Shown: positions 22,912-34,236 of the stretch, piece by piece
Layout: the number at the start of each line of letters is the position of its first letter
How positions within the stretch are numbered: the stretch's first letter is position 1
Source: Tricholoma matsutake
Lineage: Eukaryota > Basidiomycota > Agaricomycetes > Agaricales > Tricholomataceae
Reading direction: 5' to 3'
Assembly (NCBI GenBank): GCA_026075535.2
Contig: AP026548.1
Span: forward strand, 3,038,001-3,102,000
Length of the DNA: 64,000 nucleotides
Notes under the pieces: generated by a model
Databases searched by the model: none
The model's input: only the letters and a program-made list of their open reading frames with translations
Told to the model about the DNA's origin: nothing
Position numbers and translations under genes: made by a program

Positions 22912-24218
22912 TTGGAGCTCGATCCTCTTTTCTGGTGCTTCCTTGCCACATATGGATTCTCTTACCATGATGACACCTGCCACCGACACTGTTGTCTCTC
23001 TAACATTGATGCGCACGACCCTAAATGGAGAGGGAACAGCCATCAATTTAAAGATATACCTCCCACTGTTCAGGCTTACATCCAAAAACAGCTCGACCTG
23101 TCACAGATACATTCTGCATTACTCCTGCCTGATAAGCGTTTGTCGGTTCTAGATCTTGCCCACTGCTCTTTCCCATCAATCTCTCCACACTCTTTCATCA
23201 CCTATGCACCCACAAAACACTCCTTTTTCAGCCACAAAAGTGATCATGGCAACACTGAACTTCTCTCTCAAACACCTGTCCCTCCATTGCCTGTTGTCAA
23301 GTTATTATTGTCACAGATTGAGCAGCGCTGGCTTGATGGAGTGCAATCAATCAGCCTTCCCAGTGGGGAAACTTATTTCCACTGTGGGCCATACGGTTTT
23401 GGAATGAAGTCCACATGATTGCACCTATCCATAACTCATGGCAACTAGCTGTTACTTGGCTTCAACGAAAGGAGATACATCATCTCAAGGTGGAGGTCCA
23501 CACTACTCTCCTTGCTCTGAGCACACTCTCATGGTCTGGACACATACCATGTCGCAACACTGCTCTCCCAAAAATTTCTCTTGTTCTGTTTCTCTCCAGG
23601 ACTTGGTTTTCAGATAAGCAAGTTGATCTGATGATTGATGTGCTTGAACATGATATCTGGAATGAATGGCCTGGGCGGGATGTACTATTAATGGACTCGA
23701 TTCTTGCAAGAACCATCACGGAGCTTCATGTAAAGGATTGTGCTGGAGATGTGTACAACAAGGATGGTTCAACATTTGTTCATAGATTTGGCCAGAGTTT
23801 ACATGGAAAAAGTGAGTTTGCTGGTGTGTTCCATGTTAATAATAACCACTGGGTCAGATGTGATGTAGATGTTATTTGCGAGAGACTTGCTTATGGTGAT
23901 CCTGCTCATCAGGAGCCAGATCATAAAGTTGTGTCTTCCTTGCGATGGTTTGTAGCAAAGCATTTGCCAGATGATCGACTGGAGTTGGACGACGCAGTTT
24001 TGCCTTGCACACATCAGGATTTCAGCTATGATAGCTGGCAATGTGGCCTATTTGCTGCTAATGCTATTGGGAATTGCTATGTCCCAGATTTGCATCCACT
24101 CATTCCTGCTGATCATTGCTCAGGTGATTTGGGAAGGATGTCATTCTTGTGCCGCATTATAAATATATATAATGACAAAGTCAGTTACTACTCTTTTCCT
24201 CAAAATGTTAAATCATAA
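22912..24218 (+). pseudogene. Ulp1-like cysteine protease (C48) inside the hAT element
   Basis: The first frame (22912-23375) ends in SISLPSGE. After a one-step frameshift near 23365 the protein continues with PLWAIRFWNEVH and runs open to 24218. The catalytic triad is visible: His in FHVNNNHWV, Asp in the following RCDVDV, and Cys in DSWQCGLFAANAI. Ulp1-family enzymes cleave SUMO-like modifiers, and copies are known to travel with several transposon groups. Here it lies 170 bp inside the left TIR and directly upstream of the transposase. Apart from the frameshift it is well preserved. Confidence 0.75.
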
Positions 24219-25739
24219 AAGCATATTGATTTAGCATGGTCCCGCAGTGCAAGCCCTCCCCTCCACAAACTTTGCCCTGCCATCTGCTTTCAATGCACCT
24301 CCTTCAAGGAGTCCTTCACCGAGCTTCACACCTTCCCACAGATCTGAATCACCAAAAATATCTATTAGCCCTGTTTCTTTGTTGTTTGATCGCCTTTCTG
24401 TGTCTCCACAAAAATGTCCTTCAAATAAAAGGAAGAAAAAACATGCAACAGTGCCATCAGTACTTGCTCCTGTGTTTAATGTCCCTGTTATATCCAATAC
24501 TGGATCAGTTGGGCCAGTGAAGAAGGAGAAAAAACTAGTGAGTTTAATATTTCATTGGCTCGGCATCTTCAGACTTAACAGCTTGTCAGAAAATCACACC
24601 TCATAGTCAACCTGCTGCTACAGATGTTTCCAATGATGAATCAGATGGCAGCGGGTTGTTTGGTCAACCTCGTCTGGGTGTTTTGGAGACCTTGACAGTT
24701 CCAGTGAAAACATCTGCAGGTAAGCCGAGAAATTACCGTTGTGCAGGAGTGGGGTGTACAAAGGTTTGGCAGCCATGTAGCCATGTCTGTGTCCTGCAAC
24801 ATTGCAAAGGGTGCATGAAGATGACATCAGAGCAGCGGCAATATGCTTTGGCTCTGCAAGTGCAGGAACAAGTCCAGGGGCTCTGGTCACAGCAGATAGC
24901 ACAGGTTCTATCATTATGGTGACATTGAGTGTTTCTGTAACATCAAATAGCTCTGCAGTTCAGGTTCTTCAGCCTACGGAACACAAGGACGTAAACATAT
25001 GGCCATCTCCTCGATCTTGCTATTGTTAAATTTTTCTGTGCCGCACGCCTTCCACCTACATTAGCCGACTATCCAGAATGGAAAGCTCTTTTCCAGATCG
25101 GCACTCCGAGTTACACACCAGCTTCGCGCACCCACCTCATTGATGACCACATTATGAGTAAGCAAGAATGAGTTTGTCAATTACAATTTGCCGAGTTGAA
25201 GCAGGAGCATAACCTCACATGCTCGTTTGATGGAGGATCAACCCAGGGAGGCGACTCGTTTTACACGATGCATGCCACAACACCTGCACGATGTGTTATG
25301 TTACTTGAAGGGCAGGAGTGTATGAAGGAATCACATACTGGGCAGTGGATTGCTGACTTCGTGCTTTCAGTACATCTTCATTCCTTTGGACTATTTGCAA
25401 ACTTACTATCAGAAACTTTTATCAGGTCATGGACCTTGTTGGGCGTGAGCGTTTCTGTGCCGTCTCCTCCGACAACACTGGAAACACTCGTGTGGTGAGA
25501 CAGATTGTGACCAACATCGTTACGACTATACTGAACTTCCCCGACCCTAACCATCATCTCAACAGAACCATCCTCGACATTGTTAGGCTTCCATACTTTG
25601 CAAAGGCTAGTCATCTACATCTGCAATACTATGGGTGCTTGTTTTTAACTTAATCATTCCAGACAATTCAATGTTTGTGCTGTTGATAGGTCCACTGTGC
25701 GCTCTAAACTCTGGGACCATCTCCAGAGGCATCAAAACA

Positions 25740-28070
25740 TCAAAATGCACGCTCCCAACCCCTACGAACCCCACGACACTGCTCCGAAACTATCTCGAAC
25801 GACTTTGAATGACTTTGAACAACTTTGAATGACTTTGAATGACTTTGAACGATATTGCAGCACTTCAAATGCCTTCGGCCGCCGTACACCAATCGCACCG
25901 CCCTTGGGATACACGCAGCACACCTTGTAAGAGTTAGTGCATCGCATATCGAGCACCACTGGACACGAGGAGATACAATGACAGGATTTTAGGATGCGAT
26001 TGTGGCACTTTGACACCTCGATGATATATTAGATCAATGGGGACAGGTACCAGTGATAAATCATGTCTCTAGACATTTCCCTTCTTATCGTCTTTCATTT
26101 ATTCTATGATTCACAAAGATTCTCTATTGTTTTATATCTTGCCTCATGTATTCCTCATGTTTTATTTCCTTTTTAGTATCACTTCTCCCAGAAATATATA
26201 GCCTTGCTTAGAAGAATAGAATACATCATCCTCTCACTTCAATCGTCTGATTTAAGAGCTATTCTCTTGAGTCCAAGCATCTCGACTTAGTCTCGAAATT
26301 CAGTGTTTTATGCCGAATTTCCTCGAACCCCTCATACTAGCTTCATGAAACTATCGCATATTGTCTATCCTCTCTAGACCCCTTTCTACGTCCTCATAGT
26401 CTATCCTCAGTCACCATCAAAGGCGTCTTCATCTTCTATAAAGACCTTCAAACTTCTTTGAACTTCATTGCACTTCTTTGAACTTCATTGCACTTCTTTG
26501 AACTTCATTGCACTTCTTTGAACTTCATTGCACTTCTTTGAACTTCATTGCACTTCTTCAAACTTCATTGCACTTCTTCAAACTTCATTGCACTTCTTCG
26601 AATACTGGTTGAACTTCATTAAAATTTCCTCAGACGTTATTGCAGCACTTGGTACGCCCTCAATTATTATCGAACTTCTCTCGAACATCATCGCAGCGCT
26701 TCGAATACTTTCGAGCCTCTTCGAACCTCATCGCACCTCATCACACCTCATCGCACACCCTTTAGAGTCATTTTCATACCCCTGGTTTACAGCGGTGATA
26801 TTTAGTACCACCTTGCAACCTTCCTCTAACTAGCGTTATACCAAGTGAGCCCTTATTGTGGGTTGTGTTTGGGTTTCCTGGTCGAGTACTATCACCGTGT
26901 CATCAAATTCTTCAAGCATGCAACTGCAGCTAAGGCATTGCTGAAGGATCTCCGCCTTTGGTGATAGGTTGTCTCCTCAGCTCAAAGGCTGATTCACTGT
27001 TTTGACCATATTCTAATCACATCGGATAACTCACATGAGGTCCCAGAAGCAGTGCGACCACTCCTGACCAAGTCTACTGAGCGCAAGCATTGTATCGAAC
27101 ATGATAGAACAGTGCGAGCATTGTATCGAACGCGATAGAGCATCGCGAGCATCATATCGAACACGATAGAACAGCGCGAGCATTGTATTGTTGAGCATTG
27201 TGAGCATTGTATCAAATGTGATTGAACAACATCAAACCTTGAAAAACATCGTCGGACACAGTATTTCTTGTTCGAATGATCTTCGGACGCATGCTGGACA
27301 CATGGGACACTATATTGCATATATCAAACACATTTCGACCACATGTGCATGCATACAATCCGCTCGAAGCAGTTTCCGATCCTCTATTCAATTTATAACA
27401 AGGACAGTCCGGTTTTAGCTATTCTTTCTTATTATTTCTTCATCATGTGTTATATTCACCCTTTCTAGGCTCACTTTATTGTTCTGATATACTTATATTG
27501 TCTTTTGCCTCGAGTTTTCCACATGTTTGCCTCATGTTCTCTAGCCTTTTTAGGTACTTTCTTTATTTTATATAAAAAGATGTACTAGATACAAAGAAAA
27601 AGAAGAAAGTTGTCATCTTCCTCCCAGATCACAGTGATTTGAGAGTACAGTTTAGTCTTATTCAGTCTGAAGTTTGGTGTTTTATGCTAAACTTCCTCAA
27701 AATTCCTTGAAATTCCTCGCATTATGCTATTTTCACTCTCGCTTCCCTCGATTAGCCTTTTCGTCACTTCTACTACTCGTCTAGTCCCCCGATCTTGCGT
27801 CCTAACATATCTGTGCACTCGAAATTCCTCGAAACCTCTTCGAAAAATATTGCGACATCTCGAAAAGCATCGTGACATCTCGAAAATCATCGCAAAGTCT
27901 TGAAACACATTCTTTTAGCCTCAAACTGCTTTGACAAGCAGTTGTTTTATGACTATTTGACGGTTGGTCTGACAGGTGACGTCTAGAGGGCCTCGCATCC
28001 TTCCTCTGACTCGTGTTATGCCATCCGAAGCCTTTTGTGGGTTTTGTTTGGGTTTCTGGGTTGAGCATCA
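25740..28070 (+). mobile_element. Two diverged LTR-like copies inserted in the hAT transposase
   Basis: 26820-26895 and 28005-28075 are related (CCTTCCTCTRACT, then TTGTTTGGGTTTC...GTCGAG/GTTGAG). Both are preceded by similar AT-rich sequence with GTGTTTTATGC (26300 and 27680). Hosts resume after each (hAT reads KFFKHATAAKALLKDLRL at 26905 and MGLGAGLESIG at 28080). I therefore read two solo-LTR-like insertions of one family; exact ends and target duplications are not resolved. Both contain TCGAAC/CTTTGAA low-complexity tracts. Confidence 0.45.
26452..26600 (+). repeat. 20-bp minisatellite, about 7.5 copies
   Basis: Tandem CTTCTTTGAACTTCATTGCA. The first copies are identical; the last ones change TTTGAA to TTCAAA and TTCGAA, as expected if the ancestral unit contained TTCGAA and its CpG decayed both ways. 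Confidence 0.9.
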
Positions 28071-29740
28071 TCATCGGATGGGCCTAGGTGCAGGACTGGA
28101 AAGTATCGGCAAAACACGCTTTGGCTCATTGATATGGTCTGCACTCTCACTTCATCGCTCCCTTCCGGCCATTCGAATACTCTGCACAACACAGGCTATT
28201 GACATTCCGGTAAGTTTAACATTGCTATCTTCAAGTTGTTGCTGAATAATTTCAACAGGACTGGGGTAGCGTGTTCATTCAAAACTCAGCTGCAACCCTC
28301 CAATTTGAACTCTCGCTCAATCAGCTTATTGCCATTGGAGAAGGACCTGCGAAGGCAATTGAGTGTCTAGAAGCCACTGCTTCAAACCTGGCGGATGTAT
28401 ATCTGTTATGGCTTGCTGTGACTGCACACATGGCAGCAGCCTTGACAACATCCAGACTACCAGATTCTGTCTGTGCTGACATACGAGGGATCATCAACCA
28501 ATGATGGTGCCAGTTCTTCATTGACGGCCCAACCAATGTTCATCTCTCAGTGTTCTATCTTAATCCTAGTATATCATGATTATGCAGATGTTTGCATGTG
28601 ACTACTGAGATCTGGAAACAGCATACATACATTCAACAATCTTCAAACATGCTGATGCCCTCTCGTTTTCCATCACACTCCCAGGGAAGGAAACTTCAAA
28701 AGTTCCACCTGGCATTCGAAGCCCAAAAACGTTTCAAGAAGTTGGCAAGTATTTATTGACATTAGCTGTTAAGGAGGTCAATGAAGGTGTCGATCTGGTG
28801 CTTACTGCATGGAAAGGAAAGGCGAAAGCATTCACGTGAACATATCAAGCACAATTCACAGCCTTCACACAAGGTGCATATCCTTTCAACACGCCATTAG
28901 GGGTTGATCAAGATCCGCTGAATTGGTGGGAGGCATATCGAGTGACTCCGAACGGTGGAATTCTGGTGGTATGTAAAGTCTCAATCACACCTGGCTCATC
29001 TGAGACATTGGGCTATAGGCAATTGCAATCAAACTCTATTCTGCAGCCCTGCATTCAATGGCCGATGAATGTATGATGTCCGTTGTCACGATGATAAACA
29101 CAGCCCAATGAAATCGGCAAAACGTGGGGACCATCATGGCCATGACACGAGTCTGAGGATACTATCGTAATCAGAGTGAGGTGAGCACATTCAACCACTC
29201 ATCTTAGTCTTCAATTTATTCTCTTCGAGTTACCAACCTGTGCATCTGCGCATCCACATCCGACGATCAAATTCTATGACATCAATCGTGTTATCCACAG
29301 CATTGATATCTCTGACTCTCCTAATCCTAATCCGGCAGCTGAGGATGGTTCTGCTGATGACGATGACGATGACACTGATGATTGGTTACTACCCAATCCC
29401 AATGAATCTAAGGCAATGCCGAGTGAGACACTTGATGTGGATAGTCACACTGAATTTGACCTGGAGTCAAGGATGGTGCAAATGGTCCTGGCTGATCAGC
29501 CCCTTTCTGAGGAGGTCTCCACAGTGGCTGGTGATGTTGAGATGTTCGATGCAGAAGAAGGAGGCACCTACGACCTCGCAGCATGGATTTAGCATGCTCT
29601 GGGAATTTTTTTCTATAATAGTGGTAAAAAAGTGTAATTTACACACTATTATACATTTTTTACATCCCAGAAAATCATGCCATGTAATTTACATGTATAT
29701 ATGTACCCTGCCGACTTTTACATGCAACCCTAGTCAACAA

Positions 29741-30474
29741 AACTGAAAGAAAACCAGAGAAACTCTCCCTATTTTCCAGAATGACCTCACCTTTGCCGAG
29801 CGAGAGATACATTGAGCAGTCACAGCCCCCCAGGAGTTCCCAGAGTCTAAGTGGATGTGAATCCTCAAGGGAGACATCAATCTCAATGTCGTCTTCAGTA
29901 ATCTCCACCACATTGCCCCTTCTAAGGAGAATGTGGGACACATCAGAGGAATGGAGATATCTTTTGGAAAGGCAGATCCTGCACAAAAGGTCCAAATGAG
30001 TGGTGACTGGACCATTACCTGGAATGTGGCCTCCAAAGTGACTGCATTTGCATTCCCACACCGAAGCGAGGAGCTGTAACAGTGGGGAGACCTCAGACCA
30101 TATGGCCTCTGAATTCTCTGCCAAGCAGCTCAATGCACACCACAAGCTCATCTCTTTTGACAAAGTAGTCGAAACAATGGTTGGCAGAGGACAAGCAATC
30201 TTACTCACCAACCATGACCAATTCACCTACTTATACTCAGCTTACCTCCTCCCTGATGGAATTAAGGAGTGTCAAATGGACACTCCACAGGAGACCAACA
30301 CTCCAGAGACTGCTCATCTGAAATATGCAGGCATTTCAACAGTGCAGGAGGGTGTTGGAGTGCAGCTGGCACATGCAGATATTGACATACCTGCACCAAG
30401 TGCAAACAACATGGACACAGGATGCTTGCACTCAGCAAAATTGATGTGGCTTATGGAATGCACCCAAAGTACAA
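29741..30474 (+). pseudogene. Retroelement gag-like gene, 3' half with CCCH finger
   Basis: Resumes the gene broken at 22741. Readable pieces: SGDWTITWNVA-like sequence, FAFPHRSEEL at 30045, LLTNHDQFTYLYSAYLLPDGI at 30200-30260, then CRHFNSAGGC...GTCRY.HTC..C..HGH at 30330-30430, a CCCH-type finger followed by a zinc-knuckle-like CxxC...H. Frames shift several times and TGA/TAG stops occur. It ends at the PIF insertion near 30475. The long minus-strand frame at 29675-30226 is its shadow. Confidence 0.6.
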
Positions 30475-30716
30475 TAGTAGCAGTCAAAGTAGGGCAATTA
30501 TTGCATGATTAAGTTGCCGATTATTGAGCACTTAATCACCTCAAAAATCATGCAACCTTTGACCATCACAATTTTTCATTGTGATTATTGCACAATTTTG
30601 CCTGGCTTCTCAACCTGTCAAACATCAAAAAATTTACTCCTGCTACTACTATTTGAATATGAATGAAGTTTTTATAACTACTAGATGTCTGTTACACACC
30701 CACACACCCCAGCACC

Positions 30717-33700
30717 ATGCCCAAGAGGGAACACTGCCATGCTCATGCTAAGCGCCTAGTTAAGGCATACCTCAAATTTTGTCAGGGATACAAAAAGTGC
30801 ACCATCAGATGCCACCACCATCATCTTATTCTTCAGTGATGACAGAACAATCAACTACATGAGCCTCAGCACCATCTTACTACCCTCTCAGACTTGTCAT
30901 CCATTTCTTCTGACTCTGACTCAGAAAGTCATGGTTCAGCAGAATCCAGCATAACCAACTGGTCTGATATACTTGGCTCCGATTGGTGATCTGCAAGTTC
31001 CTTATCCAGTTATGGGTCGGCCATCAATGGGGTCAATTTTGATGGTGATGTTCCTGAGCTTGTATTGATCAATGCATGAGCAAGCCCTGAAAACGAGAGT
31101 TACATAGATGGTGATAACATTTACTCAGAGTTTGGTGATGATGAGATGGAGTCCAGTGTTGGTTCCTCGGATGATGATGAAAAGTACAGGCCAGGTTTAA
31201 AGACCTGGATTAGGGAAGAGATCAAGCATATGTACTGCAAACATTATGAGGTTCCATGCACCAGAATTCCGAAACCAGATGAATCTTTCCTTCATCACCT
31301 TCTCATGACTCTCAAGGCTGGCAGACCCGAAGACTTTTGCAGTGAATTACGGGTCTCACCATACACATTCGACTGCCTTGTTGCAAAGATTTCCATTGAC
31401 CCAGTTTTCGCAAATAACTCAGAAACTGTGCTGCAGACACCTGTTAAAGAACAGCTCGCTGTCACTTTATATCATTTTGGCCATGATGGGAATGCAGCAG
31501 GGCTTCAAAGTACAGCTCGTTGGGCAGGTGTTGGCAAAGGAACCATCCATCTTTTCACACGTAGAGTGATGGTTGCGGTACTGCAGCCAGAATTCATGCA
31601 GGAAGCAGTCCGATATCCAACACCTGAGGAGAAGGAGGAAGCAAAGAAGTGGGTCACCAAGCATTTATGCAAGGCATGGTGTGGAGGCTGGTGCTTTGTT
31701 GATGGGACCCTTGTTCCCCTTTCAAAGCATCCATTTTGGTTTGGTGAAAGTTATTTCAACCGGAAGTGTCGGTATTCGCTCAATTTCCAGGTATGTGGAC
31801 TAAAGTGTGACAACCACATTGTTGTCAATGTGAAACTGACTTGTTTCTGATGGTTACATAGATCGTCTCGCTGCCCAACCTTCGTATCATCGACTTCACC
31901 TATGGACATACTGGTAGTACACACAATTCCATGGCCTGGGAGCAGACCAAGTTAGTGCAAAGTCACAACAAATTACTCGAAGAGGGAGAGTGGGTGTGGG
32001 CTGATTCTGCGTACCCAGTACATTTGATCTCCATGTTGTAAATACAAACTAAAATTGATATAAGATCCAAATCTGGGTTGTTGCACCTTACAAAAAGCCA
32101 GAGCGCGATCTTCCTGATAATGAAGTTTACAACAAGCATGTCTCAATGCTTTGGATCTGTTCTGAACACGCTATTGGATTCCTCAAGGGAAGATTTCAGT
32201 CATTGAAGAACCTTTGATTGGAGATTAGGAATGAGAAGACACATAGGATTGGCTGTTATTGGGTTGCTGCATGTGTTGGCATCCATGCTTTTGCCATGAA
32301 TTGTGAGGCAGAAGAGAAAGTGGCCACAGCTGATTATAGTGTTTGAAGGTCTGGTTTAGTCTGGTTTTTTCCCATCTTGGGATCAAACTGGAACTGCAAC
32401 CAGTTCATTCAGATTCAAATACTACAAATAACTGGACCAGACTGCACAAAACTGGTTCAGTGCGGTCCAGTGCAGTTCGACCTTGTTCTTATTTGCATCT
32501 GCTGAATGGTGGCTTTGAGTCATTTATCGTTATTTCATGCTTGACCTGAGCTGCTGGACTGGTTTTGACTGGTTTTGACACAACCAGTCGTTGAGCAACT
32601 TGAGTTGGTCAAAACTGACATCTATGTACAATAATACAGTATATAAACTAAACTAAACAGGTCAGGGGCCTGCATGTATATACTAAAATACAACATTTAT
32701 TAAAGTAAATAAGAAAAAAAAAATACCCTGCTCGCATTTGGGGCGAACGAGGGGAGAGGGGACACGCGTTAGCCATCATTGGCAGGAGGGGGTGGTCAGC
32801 GTGGTCATTGTCATATGGGGTTGGCGTTGGCATAATCCAGCCATGTTGTTAGCCTTGCTGTTGTCTGCTCTCATTAGTGTGGTCCAGTGGCATTGTTGGC
32901 ATTGTCCCTTATCACTGTGCATAGTAGGGATATCTATCAGTGACACAAAAACAAAAAAACAAAAAACAAAAAACTTACATGAGCCCGAACGATGACTCCT
33001 TGAGTCATCATTCGGGCCTGTCTTGGTGACATGGCATGCGTGGGTTGGGTATCACAGCGCAATGCGGTGGTGTAGGGCATAGGAGTCAAGGTGAGTGGGT
33101 GTTGGCGGTATCAAGAGCTAAGAACCTAAAAACAAAAAGAAAGAGTTTGTTAGTGAAAAACAATGAATAAATAACAATAAAAATGTACTTGGGGCCCAAA
33201 TAATGCAATTGGCATTGTTTGGGCCTGCCTTGTGTTGTGTCATCCAGCCTCGTCGTCTGCATGTTTGCTAGTGAGTGGTGGTGACGTGGCAATGGTGCCA
33301 TGTTGTTGTTGTTGGTGGTGGTCCTTGGCATTGGTGGCATTGGCAATGGCAATGGTGCGACTGCGTCACCGCCATCGGTAGTGGCTGTTAGCATTGGTGT
33401 TGGCTGATTTCATTGTTAGAACCTAAAAAACAAAGCTAAAGTATTAGTTAGTTAACGAAAATGAAACAAGTATTGAAAAAACTTAACTATAGGACCCAAA
33501 CAATGACAGCCATCATTTGGGTCCATCCTGCATCATTTGTAGCTGCAGTCTTTTGTACTGGTAGGTGGCATGCATTGTGGTGTGGAAAGAGGAACATTGT
33601 TTGGTTTGGCAGTCATGGGAATGATATCTAGTGGTGGTGTGATCAAATGGTCTGTGCGCACCCACAGGATATTTAAGCACTCGCTTTCTGAGTTCTTTTC

Positions 33701-34176
33701 TCCTCGGGCTCATCCCATTTTCAGTTTGTAGTATAGTAATGTAGATACTATGTATATAACTGGTTACAACCGGTTTGAACCAACTTTTGTCAGTTTCAAA
33801 TAAATATACAATTCATGAAACCACAACCGCTGCCATATGAAAACTAGCACAACCGCAACTGCAAAACAACCAGACTGCGGCTCAGTCTGGTTCAGTTTCA
33901 GTTTTTTTCCAGTTCAATGAACTGGACCTTCAAACACTAGCTGATTATGATGAAGACGAGCTAGGGTTTGATGATGATCCTTTCATTGTCAAAGGGCTTT
34001 CTTCAGAATCTGAGTTGAGTGATGACGGTGGTGATGTTGCAGCAGCTTGTAGCTCAGGTAGGGCAGTTGGCTTGCATGCTGCAAAAGCTCACTGTGAGGG
34101 TCTTAAATGGAAGTTATTTGATGCAAAGATGAAAAAAGCTCGGCAGAGACATGCTGAGCACATTTTGTCACACTAG
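30717..34176 (+). pseudogene. PIF/Harbinger transposase (DDE_Tnp_4 type)
   Basis: Start MPKREHCHAH at 30717, acidic Ser/Asp region, then the open core at 31146-31790 with FHHLLMTLKAGRPEDFCSEL-like helices and RWAGVGKGTI (helix-turn-helix). The DDE core follows: first Asp in CFVDGTLVPL, intron 31791-31861, second Asp in IIDFTYGHTGSTH...WADSAYP, intron 32018-32064, then APYKKPE and the Glu in SEHAIGFLKGRF. The frame resumes after the MITE at 33948 with DEDELGFDDDP and ends at 34174. In-frame stops include TGA at 32216 (where CGA would restore Arg) and several near 30840-31075. Both introns are GT-AG and short. Inactive but very recognisable. Confidence 0.8.
32337..33939. mobile_element. 1603-bp hAT-type non-autonomous element in the PIF transposase
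   Basis: Inverted ends TAGTGTTTGAAGGTC. GCTGATTA at 32329-32336 is repeated at 33940-33947, and excising it restores the transposase frame. Subterminal CTGGTTTG/AACTGG repeats relate it to 6137-6954. The interior carries three palindrome/intron-like modules in minus orientation (32960-33015, 33185-33230, 33480-33530) and a GGT/GTTGTTG-rich stretch, none of which occur in the shorter sibling. Confidence 0.85.
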
Positions 34177-34236
34177 TAGTGTATGTACATTTCAAAATTG
34201 AACTGAGTGACTCAGATTGTCAAGAAAAGGTTAAGT

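Larger units (their letters stand above)
24236..29592 (+). pseudogene. hAT-superfamily transposase, interrupted and decayed
   Basis: Parts in order: a Ser/Pro-rich N-terminus with a basic NKRKKKH stretch; a BED-like zinc finger (YRCAGVGCTKVW...HVCVLQHCKGC, about 24738-24815); the DUF659-like region (LADYPEWKALFQIGTPSYTP, GGSTQGGDSFYTMHATTP, RERFCAVSSDNTGNTRVVR, LPDPNHHL-type HHLNRTILDIVRLPYF); GLESIGKTRFGSLIWSALS at 28090. A GTAAGT intron (28210-28258) comes next. Then FFIDGPTNVHLSVFYLNP, LNWWEAYR (about 28920) and a C-terminal MADECMM...MINTAQ / TIMAMTRV region, and an acidic tail ending in DLAAWI. Many stops, including TGA at 28502. Two gaps are filled by the LTR-like sequence at 25740-28070. 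Assignment to hAT rests on this ordered set plus the 8-bp target duplication. Confidence 0.75.
22742..29732 (+). mobile_element. 6991-bp hAT transposon carrying transposase and Ulp1-type protease
   Basis: Inverted ends TAGGGTTGCRTGTAAAAGT. GTCAACAA at 22734-22741 is repeated at 29733-29740, and joining the flanks continues the gag-like frame. Subterminal TGTAAATTACA/TGTAATTTACA repeats occur at both ends (22770-22850, 29625-29695). It contains a C48-type protease gene and a multi-exon hAT transposase, both on the plus strand and both broken. The transposase is further interrupted by LTR-like sequence at 25740-28070. Confidence 0.85.

Noticed and set aside
26452..26600. CRISPR-like array
   Set aside because: Repeats are contiguous without spacers, and the genome is fungal.
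29675..30226. 183-codon minus-strand open frame
   Set aside because: It is antisense to the gag-like gene with CCCH finger, whose motifs are on the plus strand; no family match on the minus strand.
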